Assembly (NCBI RefSeq): GCF_001689125.2
Contig: NZ_CP015405.2
Coordinates: 4,173,501-4,237,500 of the forward strand
Origin: Blautia pseudococcoides
Lineage (GTDB): Bacteria; Bacillota; Clostridia; Lachnospirales; Lachnospiraceae
Length of the DNA stretch: 64,000 bases
Direction of reading: 5' to 3'
Position numbers and translations under genes: made by a program. Below, piece after piece: positions 54,042-62,060 of this stretch (position 1 is the stretch's first letter; each line of letters starts with the position of its first letter). The notes beneath the pieces are model-generated. The model ran no database searches and was not told the DNA's origin. It saw only the letters and a program-made list of their open reading frames with translations.

Positions 54042-54851
54042 TTACGGCAGGTACTGGATAGGATCCAGCGGGCTTCCGTCTTTCTTCAGTTCAAAATAAA
54101 GGTTTGCACCCTCTTTTGTATAATATTTTGTAGGCTCATTCACATAACCAAGTGTTGCCCCTGCCTGTACATACTGCTCCGGCTGGAATGCCACATCTTT
54201 TAACTGACCGTAAACTGCCTGATATCCATTACCCAGGTCAACAGTAACTGTTGTTCCTGTCTCAACGTTTTCTTCCACAGCCACTACCTGACCGTTTGCA
54301 ACAGAGGCAACCGGTGTATCAACCTCTGAGGAAATAGCAATTGCCGGGCTGTATTTATATTCATTCAGAGTGGGGAAATATACAGTGTGTTCCATATCAT
54401 AATCAATGACTACCTGTCCACTTACAGGCCACTCCATAAGAGAGCTTTCTGTAAAGTTCACATCCGGTGCAGCTGCAACTGCTGCCTGGTTGTCCACCTC
54501 TGCGGATGCATCCTGTGTATCAGCCTCCGGCTGTGTATTCTCTGCTGCAGAGGCGTCTGCAGATTCAGTCTGCTCTGCTGCAGGCTCCTGGACTGCTTCT
54601 GACTGTGTATCTGCCTCTTCCGGCACTTCTCTGGTACCTTCAACCTGAGTGGTGTTGGCATCCTGGGATTCCTCCTCAGGTTTTTCTTCTGTTGTCATTG
54701 CCTCGTCAGAAGTATTCTCCTCATTCTTGACAAGTTCCTTTTCATTCGGTGTGCTCTTACTCCCGGACTGATATACAGCCGCACATGTTACAACTATGGC
54801 CAGCACTAAAAAACTGCTGAGAGCCACGCGGATTTTGTTTCTTTTACTCAT
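54042..54851 (-). CDS. spoIIQ: SpoIIQ-like M23 (LytM) protein, degenerate active site
   Basis: This 269-residue protein has a short basic N terminus, one membrane anchor (about 9-28, IRVALSSFLVLAIVVTCAAV), a long acidic Glu/Ala/Thr/Gln linker (about 35-135), and a LytM domain (about 150-262; PVASVANGQVVAVEENVETG). The zinc ligands of active M23 enzymes are missing: the HxxxD segment reads YKYSPAIAI, and the HxH motif reads LYFELK. In Bacillus, SpoIIQ is likewise non-catalytic and pairs with SpoIIIAH across the forespore gap. GAGGTG lies six bases before the ATG. The spoIID gene lies just upstream, as in other spore-formers. Confidence 0.85.
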   Translation of the reverse strand: MSKRNKIRVALSSFLVLAIVVTCAAVYQSGSKSTPNEKELVKNEENTSDEAMTTEEKPEEESQDANTTQVEGTREVPEEADTQSEAVQEPAAEQTESADASAAENTQPEADTQDASAEVDNQAAVAAAPDVNFTESSLMEWPVSGQVVIDYDMEHTVYFPTLNEYKYSPAIAISSEVDTPVASVANGQVVAVEENVETGTTVTVDLGNGYQAVYGQLKDVAFQPEQYVQAGATLGYVNEPTKYYTKEGANLYFELKKDGSPLDPIQYLP

Positions 54852-54893
54852 ATTCTTCACCTCAACCTATAGTGGGCATCCGCCCCTTTTGTT

Positions 54894-55008
54894 GTTACTG
54901 TTTACAGCCTTAAAAGCGCAGTTATCTGACCAGTAACACGCTTTGCTATGCATCGCGCTGCATCCCATTGGAAAGATTCTTCCCGGGAAAGTGGATGTAA
55001 ATAGTAAC
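54894..55008. repeat. Small inverted-repeat element, long form
   Basis: GTTACTGTTTACA and TGTAAATAGTAAC are inverted repeats (12 of 13 paired) bounding 115 bases. It shares AACACGCT and GCATCGCGCTGCATCC-like interior pieces with the copy at 17535. It fills most of the spoIID-spoIIQ gap. Confidence 0.7.
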
Positions 55009-55083
55009 CATTTGTTTTCTCTTATAGGATTGCCAGAATATGTGAACTTATACATAATTTTAAAATTCCGCGCAGCAACTCTT

Positions 55084-55953
55084 TTACTTTTGTATTTCCT
55101 TCAATTTTAGATCAGGGAAAAAATAATTTAAGATTTCCTCATACTTTTTCTTTTGTCCCGCCATTTTTTCCGCTGTATATTGGCTCAACCCTACCCCGTG
55201 ACCAATACCTTTACAGAGAAACCTCACCTCATTCTCCAATGTCTGGACCGTAAAACAGGAGGAGGGCAGATGCAGGATCTCTCTTATCTTCTCCCCCTGA
55301 AATTCCTGGTTTCCCACATTGATCTCCATAACATAACCCGCACGGTCAGTATTTTTGATCTCAATTTCCCCCATATCATCAATGGAAAAACCGGGATACG
55401 TGTTCTGGATCTGCTTTTTCAAATCATCCAGGGAAAAATAGCATCCCTGTATGTAGGAAGGGCTGTTGATATCTTCCGGAGTTTCCACGGAAGGGGCATA
55501 GGAAAAAGCATCTCCAAGTACCTCCTGGGCATCCCTGGTCTTTCCCTGGCTCAGTTCATGATAAGGAAGTTCCACCACATCCCCGTCTTTCATAAGTACC
55601 TGCCCCCTGGTATCAGCCGCCGCATCCTGGAACTTCTGGAACTGCTCCAGGAACAGATCATCCATTTTTCTTTTTTTCAGTGCCTGGGAAGCATTCTGAA
55701 TGGTATTCGCCGCGGTTCCTTTCTTCCACTCCAGATAGAGATTATTTCTGGCGATAATGGTTTGTGCTTTTATGGCTTCACGGGGCGCATCCCAGGATAT
55801 CTGAGATGCTGTGACAGCCGGAAGATAATCTTCCATATCTGATTCCCTGGAAACAGGGCACGCTTTTCTCCCGCATATAATAACAGTCAAAAGATATGGC
55901 AGTAAAAACAATATGAGTATTCCGGAAATCCCCGGACCTTTTCCTGCTTTCAT
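55084..55953 (-). CDS. spoIID: Stage II sporulation protein D, peptidoglycan lytic transglycosylase
   Basis: This 289-residue protein has an N-terminal membrane anchor (GILILFLLPYLLTVIICG) and a SpoIID/LytB domain: DYLPAVTASQISWDAPREAIKAQTIIARNN holds the catalytic glutamate in REAIKAQ, and the C terminus has FLCKGIGHGVGLSQYTAEKMA. SpoIID cuts denuded glycan strands during engulfment. It is shorter than Bacillus SpoIID (about 340 residues). No strong ribosome binding site precedes the ATG. spoIIQ follows, separated by a repeat element. Confidence 0.9.
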   Translation of the reverse strand: MKAGKGPGISGILILFLLPYLLTVIICGRKACPVSRESDMEDYLPAVTASQISWDAPREAIKAQTIIARNNLYLEWKKGTAANTIQNASQALKKRKMDDLFLEQFQKFQDAAADTRGQVLMKDGDVVELPYHELSQGKTRDAQEVLGDAFSYAPSVETPEDINSPSYIQGCYFSLDDLKKQIQNTYPGFSIDDMGEIEIKNTDRAGYVMEINVGNQEFQGEKIREILHLPSSCFTVQTLENEVRFLCKGIGHGVGLSQYTAEKMAGQKKKYEEILNYFFPDLKLKEIQK

Positions 55954-56023
55954 ACAAAACCCGGCCGATTTCTTTCTTTTATTATATGAATCGGCATTCT
56001 CGTCCCATACCTATTACATGCAA

Positions 56024-56060
56024 TCAGGGAATACACTGCCTTTCGCAATGTATTCCCTGA
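56024..56060. other. Hairpin between mnmM and spoIID
   Basis: TCAGGGAATACA and TGTATTCCCTGA are perfect 12-base arms. On neither strand is the stem followed by a clean T run (A-rich and T-rich tracts lie on one side), so it may be a weak terminator after mnmM. Confidence 0.5.
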
Positions 56061-56069
56061 GAAAAAATT

Positions 56070-56633
56070 TTATTTTTTTAAAACCAATACCGGTATGGGT
56101 GGATTATTTTCTCTGTTATAGTATGTACTCAAAATGACTACATATTTCCTGCTGTCCAAATTTTTCAGCATTTCCAGAATGCTGTCCCTCTCCTCAAAAC
56201 CGGTATCTCCTCCGCTGTAGATGCAAAGACTCATAGCACCGCCCTTTTTTAACAGCTCCAGGCCCTCTAAAATGGCCCTCAGACTGTTTTCGGGCTTTGT
56301 GGCTAGAGAATGGTCACCACCGGGTAAATATCCAAAATTAAAGAATATACCGTCAACTGTCTCTTTCCGCTCATACAGTCCCATATTGGTATGGCTCTCC
56401 AGCAGTAGTTCTGCCCGCTGCCTCAAACCATTCCGCTCCAGCAGCTTCTCTGTGGCATCAATTGCCTGCTGCTGGATATCAAAGGCTTTTACACGGCCAG
56501 TCTCACCTGCCATCCTGCACAGAAAAAGCGTATCATTTCCATTCCCCATGGTGGCATCTATATACACACCTCCGCGCTTTGCATGTATTCTAAAACTTTC
56601 ATGGCACCACTCTGTGATCTGATAAGATTTCAT
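56070..56633 (-). CDS. mnmM: tRNA wobble-uridine methyltransferase MnmM (YtqB family)
   Basis: This 187-residue class I SAM methyltransferase has the SAM motif IDATMGNGNDTLFLCRM, acidic ligand VKAFDIQQQAI, and the family motifs FFNFGYLPGGDHSLAT and STYYNRENNPPIPVLVL. YtqB/MnmM finishes the mnm5s2U modification in Gram-positive tRNAs (established for Bacillus subtilis and Staphylococcus aureus). Its ATG is three bases after the metY stop, so it is probably translated by coupling. Confidence 0.88.
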   Translation of the reverse strand: MKSYQITEWCHESFRIHAKRGGVYIDATMGNGNDTLFLCRMAGETGRVKAFDIQQQAIDATEKLLERNGLRQRAELLLESHTNMGLYERKETVDGIFFNFGYLPGGDHSLATKPENSLRAILEGLELLKKGGAMSLCIYSGGDTGFEERDSILEMLKNLDSRKYVVILSTYYNRENNPPIPVLVLKK

Positions 56634-56636
56634 TTC

Positions 56637-57926
56637 TTACTTTGTGCTGGCTTCCAACGCCTGTGCCAGGTCTTCAATAATATCCTCTACATTCTCAATA
56701 CCCACGGAAAAACGGATCATTCCAGGTGAAACCCCTGCTGCCACAAGCTGTTCATCATTTAACTGCCTGTGTGTATGGCTTGCGGGATGAAGGACACTTG
56801 TTCTTGCATCCGCCACATGCGTTACAATTGCTGCCAGCTTCAGGCTGTCCATAAATTTCACTGCTGCTTCCCTTCCGTCCTTCAATTCAAAAGAGATAAC
56901 ACCGCAGGTACCCTTTGGCATATATTTCTTAGCCAGTTCATAATATTTATCTCCGGGAAGCCCCGCATAATTTACATGGCTTACCAGGGAATGTTCATTG
57001 AGGAATTCAGCCACCTTCCGGGCATTATAGCAATGACGCTCCACACGCAGCGCCAGGGACTCCAGGCTGGCATTTAACATGAAACAGTTGGTGGGGGATG
57101 GAATGGAACCCAGATCACGCATAAGCTGCGCATTAATTTTCATAATATATGCTGCTTTTCCGAACTGTTTTGTGTACACCACCCCATGATAGGATTCATC
57201 AGGCCTTGTGAGGCCGTGAAACTTATCACCGTAAGCATCCCAGTCAAAATTACCGCTGTCAACAATAGCGCCGCCTACCTGCATTGCATGTCCGTCCATA
57301 TATTTTGTTGTGGAATGGATTATAATATCCGCACCCCACTCAAATGGACGGCAGTTTACAGGTGTTGCAAATGTATTATCAACAATCAACGGAACCCCAT
57401 GGGCATGTGACAGACCTGCAAACTTTTCGATATCCAGAACAACAAGAGACGGATTAGCAATGGTCTCAGCAAAAACAGCCTTGGTGTTTGGCTGAAAAGC
57501 TTTCTCCAACTCTTCTGCCGGCGCATCCGCATCCACAAAGGTACACTCAATGCCCATCTTCTTTGCTGTGACGCCCAGCAGGTTCAATGTACCGCCATAG
57601 ATGGCAGACGCACAGATCACATGGTCCCCCGCCTCACAAATATTAAATACAGCATAAAAGATAGCAGCCTGTCCTGATGAGGTAAGCACTCCCGCTACAC
57701 CGCCTTCCAGGTCTGCAATCTTAGCTGCCACCAAATCATTGGTTGGGTTCTGGCATCTTGTATAAAAATACCCTTCGTCTTTCAGGTCAAAAAGACGTCC
57801 CATCTCCTCAGTGGTATCATATTTAAACGTTGTACTCTGGTAAATAGGCAGAATTCTGGGCTCTCCTTTTTTTGGTTTCCATCCTGACTGCACACATTTG
57901 GTTTCAATGCGAAATTCTTTATCCAT
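56637..57926 (-). CDS. metY: O-acetylhomoserine aminocarboxypropyltransferase (sulfhydrylase)
   Basis: This 429-residue PLP enzyme of the Cys/Met metabolism family makes homocysteine from O-acetylhomoserine and sulfide. The PLP lysine is K208 in IIHSTTKYMDGH; YQSTTFKYDT near the start, TRCQNPTNDLVAAKIADLEGG and SVGIENVEDIIEDLAQAL near the end are typical, and the 429-residue length fits MetY rather than MetB. AAGGGGAA precedes the ATG. It forms an operon with mnmM. Confidence 0.94.
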   Translation of the reverse strand: MDKEFRIETKCVQSGWKPKKGEPRILPIYQSTTFKYDTTEEMGRLFDLKDEGYFYTRCQNPTNDLVAAKIADLEGGVAGVLTSSGQAAIFYAVFNICEAGDHVICASAIYGGTLNLLGVTAKKMGIECTFVDADAPAEELEKAFQPNTKAVFAETIANPSLVVLDIEKFAGLSHAHGVPLIVDNTFATPVNCRPFEWGADIIIHSTTKYMDGHAMQVGGAIVDSGNFDWDAYGDKFHGLTRPDESYHGVVYTKQFGKAAYIMKINAQLMRDLGSIPSPTNCFMLNASLESLALRVERHCYNARKVAEFLNEHSLVSHVNYAGLPGDKYYELAKKYMPKGTCGVISFELKDGREAAVKFMDSLKLAAIVTHVADARTSVLHPASHTHRQLNDEQLVAAGVSPGMIRFSVGIENVEDIIEDLAQALEASTK

Positions 57927-57960
57927 TGTTCTTTCCCCTTTTCATAATATACCAAAACTG

Positions 57961-57985
57961 TAACGGTTCCGTACCTCCACAGTTA
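57961..57985. repeat. Short copy of repeat family upstream of metY
   Basis: The left end TAACGGTTC and right end CCACAGTTA form the 25-base module with one base change. It lies 34 bases before the metY start codon. Confidence 0.55.
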
Positions 57986-58066
57986 CAGGCAAAACTTTAC
58001 TGTTGTTCATTTTACCACGATTCTTCTATTCTGTCATCTTCGTAAATATTGTTTCTTGCTTATCCT

Positions 58067-59428
58067 TTAAAATTCTTTCCGTCCGCTTTTATAATATTTC
58101 ACAAAGATGATCAGGAACCATACCGGCAGCACCAAGCCCTTCAATACACAGGAAAGGCTCAGCGTCCACCATACACCATTGAGTCCAAGAACCGTAGAGG
58201 ACAGCAGCATAGCCCCCGGTATCCTCAGTGTATTAAAAACAATTCCAGTCACAGAAGGGGGGACCGTCTTTCCAAATCCCTGAAAAGCTCCGGCGGTGGT
58301 GATCTCCATACACATGAAGAACTCCGATATTCCTATTATTCTCAGATAATCAACCCCCATTGGCAGTACATCTTTCTCCGTAATAAAAATCCGGAAGAAA
58401 AATTCAGGAAACGCAATGAGAATAAAGCTGGTAAAAATGCCCCAGAGAGCCATGATCCCCATGGCTGTCTTATACCCTTTTTTTATTCTATCCCTTTTTC
58501 CCGCTCCGTAATTCTGGGCTACAAACGCATTTACAGCTGTGGAAAACCCTCCGGCAGCCATCCAGGAAATAGATTCAATCTGGCTTCCAACCTTCTGTAC
58601 AGCTACCGCGGCATCCCCCCACCCTGCGATCAAACGGGCAATTACCATGGAAATTCCGGAAAACAGCGCATCCTGTACAGCCGGTGGAAATCCAATACGC
58701 ACTATATCCCGCACATGCTGCTTCTCTGCCCTCTGGGTCAAATGGATGTGCTGAAAAATAACCGGCTCACTCCAAACAGTGGCAATATAGAGGGCAAACA
58801 CAATAATCTGAGCAAATACTGTGGCAAGCGCTGCTCCAGTCACTCCCATTCTGGGAATAGGTCCAAATCCAAATATCAAGACCGGGTCAAGCACCAGATT
58901 AATGATCAGCCCAATGGTAGTTGCCCGGAAGGCAGCCATGGTATTTCCCATAGCTGTCAATATTCCTGTAAATACCTGATTCAAAAAAGAAAACACAATA
59001 GCTCCACAGGTAATCACCAGATATATTTCTGCATCATTTATAACTTCCGGACTGTTCAGCTTAAAAAAACCAATCAGCGGGCCGGCAAACAAAACACAGA
59101 TAATTCCATATATAATTCCCAGCAGCGTCCCCATCCGCAGGGAGGCTCTGACATAGTCAATGGCAGCATCCTTATCCATAGCTCCAAGCGACTGCCCTAC
59201 GGTCACTTGTCCCCCGATCCTGGGAATGGTGGTAATGCCGTTTGCCAGCCACATGTACATACCAGCGGCTCCTACTGCTGCTACCGCGTTGCTGCTGACA
59301 CGTCCGATCCAAATCATATCCACCATATTGTACGCCATCTGTATTAATGATGTTCCCATAATAGGAAAGGCTAATCTTGCCATAGAACCCGCTATAGGCC
59401 CTTCCAGCAAATCTACATTTCTCTTCAT
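58067..59428 (-). CDS. MATE family efflux transporter
   Basis: This 453-residue protein has 12 expected membrane segments in two homologous halves, starting LLEGPIAGSMARLAFPIMGTSLIQMAYNMVDMIWIGR, the conserved MATE opening, and TAVNAFVAQNYGAGKRDRIKKGY, the matching second-half motif. It would export cationic drugs or metabolites using Na+ or H+. The ATG has only a weak ribosome binding site. It stands alone upstream of metY. Confidence 0.93.
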   Translation of the reverse strand: MKRNVDLLEGPIAGSMARLAFPIMGTSLIQMAYNMVDMIWIGRVSSNAVAAVGAAGMYMWLANGITTIPRIGGQVTVGQSLGAMDKDAAIDYVRASLRMGTLLGIIYGIICVLFAGPLIGFFKLNSPEVINDAEIYLVITCGAIVFSFLNQVFTGILTAMGNTMAAFRATTIGLIINLVLDPVLIFGFGPIPRMGVTGAALATVFAQIIVFALYIATVWSEPVIFQHIHLTQRAEKQHVRDIVRIGFPPAVQDALFSGISMVIARLIAGWGDAAVAVQKVGSQIESISWMAAGGFSTAVNAFVAQNYGAGKRDRIKKGYKTAMGIMALWGIFTSFILIAFPEFFFRIFITEKDVLPMGVDYLRIIGISEFFMCMEITTAGAFQGFGKTVPPSVTGIVFNTLRIPGAMLLSSTVLGLNGVWWTLSLSCVLKGLVLPVWFLIIFVKYYKSGRKEF

Positions 59429-59603
59429 TTTTCTTTTAAATCCCCACTTTCAGACTCTAAACTTTATACTATCAGACATAAAAAAACCTGCAACCGGTTC
59501 CCAGGCGAAACCCTGAAGGAGTTCCTGCCCACAGTTTCCAGATAACGCAGTTTTTTATACAGTAACCGGAAGTTTTCAACAGAACATGGATCTTTCCCGG
59601 AAG

Positions 59604-59631
59604 TTATCCACACTTTTTTTAGATATCCACA
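59604..59631. other. DnaA-box-like sequences in intergenic gap
   Basis: TTATCCACA at 59604-59612 is a perfect DnaA box, and ATATCCACA at 59623-59631 differs by one base. The 327-base gap between the MATE exporter and the DUF6062 gene (both starts inside it) is otherwise AT-rich with no further feature seen. No replication genes are near, so an origin is unlikely. Confidence 0.35.
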
Positions 59632-59755
59632 TAAATCTTCTGGAAAAACCCATATTACTATTGTATCGCATAGAAATACATTTTGCACTCTTTCTTTCTT
59701 ATTTTTTTTATGTTACTCTAATAGCAGACAAGCAAAAAAACCGGGGGAAGAAAAA

Positions 59756-60529
59756 ATGAAGGAAAAAATATACACCATACCGCTGATGGATGCATTCCAT
59801 GCCGGCGACGAATGCCCTTTCTGCTTTATCGAAAGAAATCTGGAACAGCACTCCATGGACTTTGTCCTTGGATCCGGTGCCTCATATATGGAGGACGATG
59901 TACGGGCAGAGACAGATCAACTTGGGTTCTGTCATGAACACTATAAGAAAATGTTCGATTATGGTAATCGTCTGGGATGCGGGCTGATCCTGACTACACA
60001 CTTTAAGAAAAAAAACGAAGAGCTAAAACAGCAGATCAAAATGTTCTCTCCTGGAAAAGCCTCCATGCTGGGACATTTTAAAAAGGCAAAACTGGATGCG
60101 GACAATCCTAAAACCAACATTGGTGCCTGGATAAAGGAACAGGAGCAGAACTGTTATATCTGTGACTACTACAAAAATACATATGTGCGTTATCTTGATA
60201 CCTTTTTTGAGCTATACAGAAAAAATCCGGAATTTGTAGCTTTATTTAAAAATAGTAAAGGCTTTTGCCTCTCCCATTTTGGCGACCTGGTAGAAACCGC
60301 GGAATCTCTTCTTACGGACAAGGAGAAAGCTTCCTTCTACGAAATCCTCTTTCCTCTCATGACTGATAACATGCAGAGAGTCACAGATGATCTGGAATGG
60401 TTCTGTGATAAATTTGATTACCGGAACAAGGATGCGGACTGGAAGAACTCCAGAGATGCCATTCAACGGGGGATGCAGAAAGCAGGAAGCGGTTATCCGG
60501 CAGATCCGCCCTACAAAGCAAATTTATAA
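59756..60529 (+). CDS. DUF6062 family protein
   Basis: This 257-residue soluble protein has a conserved start (KEKIYTIPLMDAFHAGDECPFC) and three cysteine pairs or near pairs: CPFC near residue 20, CYIC near 133, and single cysteines in GFCHEHYKK and GFCLSHFGD. The pattern CxxC followed by CxxH repeats twice, suggesting two metal sites and an internal duplication. I know of no function for the family. GGGGGAAG precedes the ATG. It is a single-gene unit followed by a terminator. Confidence 0.8.
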   Translation: MKEKIYTIPLMDAFHAGDECPFCFIERNLEQHSMDFVLGSGASYMEDDVRAETDQLGFCHEHYKKMFDYGNRLGCGLILTTHFKKKNEELKQQIKMFSPGKASMLGHFKKAKLDADNPKTNIGAWIKEQEQNCYICDYYKNTYVRYLDTFFELYRKNPEFVALFKNSKGFCLSHFGDLVETAESLLTDKEKASFYEILFPLMTDNMQRVTDDLEWFCDKFDYRNKDADWKNSRDAIQRGMQKAGSGYPADPPYKANL

Positions 60530-60531
60530 CA

Positions 60532-60564
60532 CAAAGGGGACAGGCGTAACCGCCTGCCCCTTTG
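60532..60564 (+). terminator. Terminator after DUF6062 gene
   Basis: CAAAGGGG-CAGGCG and CGCCTG-CCCCTTTG form a long stem with loop TAAC, followed by TTCTC, a weak T tract. Confidence 0.75.
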
Positions 60565-60573
60565 TTCTCACAG

Positions 60574-60893
60574 TCACCTTATATTGATAACAAATTCATC
60601 TCCGGCCTGTTTAAAATCATTACTGAGTCTTCTGCTCTGCTCCGGAAATTTCACAGCGTATGGTGTCAGATGCAATTCTGTGGCCTCATCACTGAGATTT
60701 CCTTTATCAATGGTTGAGATCTTCATTCTTCCCATTCCATCACTCCACCGGGAAAATGTAAATTCCACTGGATTTCCACAATCATCCACACCTCAGATCT
60801 AACAATACTTCCATAGTTGTCAATCACATATTCAAGAGCCTTCTCGTTCCAGAACTTTAGCTGCTCTATAAAGTTATCTTCATTTATTTTCAT
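60574..60893 (-). pseudogene. Fused remnant: sigma factor N terminus and anti-sigma C terminus
   Basis: From ATG at 60893 the frame reads MKINEDNFIEQLKFWNEKAL followed by EYVIDNYGSIVRS, the start of a sigma-70 region 2 of an ECF-type sigma factor, and then loses similarity. From about 60789, one frame over, the sequence reads FTFSRWSDGMGRMKIS and ends LTPYAVKFPEQSRRLSNDFK, like the C terminus of DUF4179-type anti-sigma proteins. These two genes are usually adjacent, so one internal deletion removed the rest of both. Neither piece can act as its parent protein. Confidence 0.6.
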
Positions 60894-61249
60894 AAGCTGT
60901 CACCCGATTCTATATTCTTTAACGGCCGTTACAATATATACTTCGTATGGACGTAAGTGATTTCTATCCATATATAAATAAAAAATGAAAAACTTTTTCA
61001 CATTTCTTTTACTATTTCATCACAGATTCATCACATTTACAATGTATATTAGTATTTGAACAAAGCCAATAAGACTTTTTTCAAAATCTTTTTCTTTTTC
61101 ATATGCCGGTATTCCCTTATACCGGCTCTCCTTCTTTTTATATTTTTATAAAAGTAGACATGAAAATAAGAGGCCATGATCTATCCCCCCTCAAGATTAT
61201 GGCTTCTTATTTTCTATGTAAAAATCTCTGATGACCTTCCTGCATAAAA
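60894..61249. other. AT-rich gap without genes
   Basis: The 356 bases are strongly AT-rich. Two hairpins are seen: GCCGGTAT/ATACCGGC near 61105-61126, followed by a T-rich tract on the plus strand, and AAGAGGCCAT/ATGGCTTCTT near 61170-61207, which could back up the tRNA terminator. No reading frame with coding character and no 5S rRNA were found. Confidence 0.5.
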
Positions 61250-61253
61250 ATAA

Positions 61254-61296
61254 TAAAAAAACAGCTCAAACACAGAAATATCTGAATTTGAACTGT
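61254..61296 (-). terminator. Terminator of rRNA-tRNA operon
   Basis: On the minus strand ACAGTTCAAA and TTTGAGCTGT pair and are followed by TTTTTTTATT, eight bases after tRNA-Lys. Confidence 0.88.
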
Positions 61297-61303
61297 CCTA
61301 CAG

Positions 61304-61376
61304 TGAAGCATCGGGGATTCGAACCCCGGACAACTTGATTAAAAGTCAAGTGCTCTACCAACTGAGCTAATGCTCC
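61304..61376 (-). tRNA. tRNA-Lys (TTT)
   Basis: The cloverleaf has acceptor GGAGCAT/ATGCTTC, anticodon loop CTTTTAA with anticodon TTT, and T loop TTCGAAT. It is the last tRNA of the array; no CCA is encoded. Confidence 0.96.
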
Positions 61377-61409
61377 ATATTCAATTAGCAAACTAATAGG
61401 CAATAAAAA

Positions 61410-61482
<73 letters not shown>

Positions 61483-61494
61483 GTAAAACTTGAG

Positions 61495-61568
61495 TAGCGG
61501 GGACAGGATTTGAACCTGTGACCTTCGGGTTATGAGCCCGACGAGCTTCCAGACTGCTCCACCCCGCG
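61495..61568 (-). tRNA. tRNA-fMet (CAT), initiator
   Basis: The cloverleaf has anticodon CAT. The first base C faces A at the end of the acceptor stem (CGCGGGG/CCCCGCT A), and GGG/CCC pairs flank the anticodon loop (GGGCTCATAACCC), both marks of the initiator. Confidence 0.94.
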
Positions 61569-61601
61569 TTATTAATTTAAATCAACAATTTATTGTTGAA
61601 A

Positions 61602-61674
61602 AGCCGATGATCGGACTCGAACCGATAACCTGCTGATTACAAATCAGCTGCTCTGCCAATTGAGCCACATCGGC
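61602..61674 (-). tRNA. tRNA-Thr (TGT)
   Basis: The cloverleaf has acceptor GCCGATG/CATCGGC, anticodon loop TTTGTAA with anticodon TGT, and T loop TTCGAGT. Confidence 0.96.
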
Positions 61675-61708
61675 ATATTCACTTTAAAGTCTGACCTTAT
61701 CAGCTAAA

Positions 61709-61790
61709 TGGACGATGGTGGATTCGAACCACCGAAGCAATTTGCAGCAGATTTACAGTCTGTCCCCTTTGGCCACTCGGGAAATCGTCC
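61709..61790 (-). tRNA. tRNA-Tyr (GTA)
   Basis: This 82-base class II tRNA has acceptor GGACGAT/ATCGTCC, anticodon loop CTGTAAA with anticodon GTA, and a long variable arm. Confidence 0.96.
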
Positions 61791-61795
61791 AAAAA

Positions 61796-61868
61796 TGGGA
61801 CCTATAGGGCTCGAACCTATGACCCTCTGCTTGTAAGGCAGATGCTCTCCCAGCTGAGCTAAGATCCC
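61796..61868 (-). tRNA. tRNA-Val (TAC)
   Basis: The cloverleaf has acceptor GGGATCT/AGGTCCC, anticodon loop CTTACAA with anticodon TAC, and T loop TTCGAGC. Confidence 0.96.
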
Positions 61869-61903
61869 ATTATATTTTATTATTTTCTTTTTCAAGAAAA
61901 TAA

Positions 61904-61977
61904 CGACCCAGAAGAGACTCGAACTCTCGACCTCCGCCGTGACAGGGCGGCGCTCTAACCAACTGAGCCACTGGGCC
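61904..61977 (-). tRNA. tRNA-Asp (GTC)
   Basis: The cloverleaf has acceptor GGCCCAG/CTGGGTC, anticodon loop CTGTCAC with anticodon GTC, and discriminator G. It is the first tRNA after the 23S rRNA. Confidence 0.96.
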
Positions 61978-62060
61978 ATCACGAAGGTATATACCTTCAA
62001 AACCGCATATACAAAACACAAAAACCTTTTCTCTTACCCGCCGTTCGCACTTTCGTGCTT
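61978..62060 (-). other. 23S-tRNA spacer with processing palindrome
   Basis: The spacer has the perfect 16-base palindrome GAAGGTATATACCTTC at 61983-61998 and a small stem CGCACTTTCGTG-like next to the 23S end. It is too short to hold a 5S rRNA. The stems are probably rRNA/tRNA processing sites. Confidence 0.5.

Noticed and set aside
57927..58066. SAM riboswitch or T-box before metY
   Set aside because: The leader is about 140 bases and holds only a short repeat copy; no SAM-box or T-box signature is seen.
58049..59347. Long plus-strand reading frame of 432 codons
   Set aside because: It lies antisense over the MATE exporter, has a Ser/Asn/His-rich composition and no domain, while the exporter frame is intact.
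59604..59631. Replication origin from DnaA boxes
   Set aside because: Only one perfect and one near-perfect box, with no dnaA, dnaN or other replication genes nearby.
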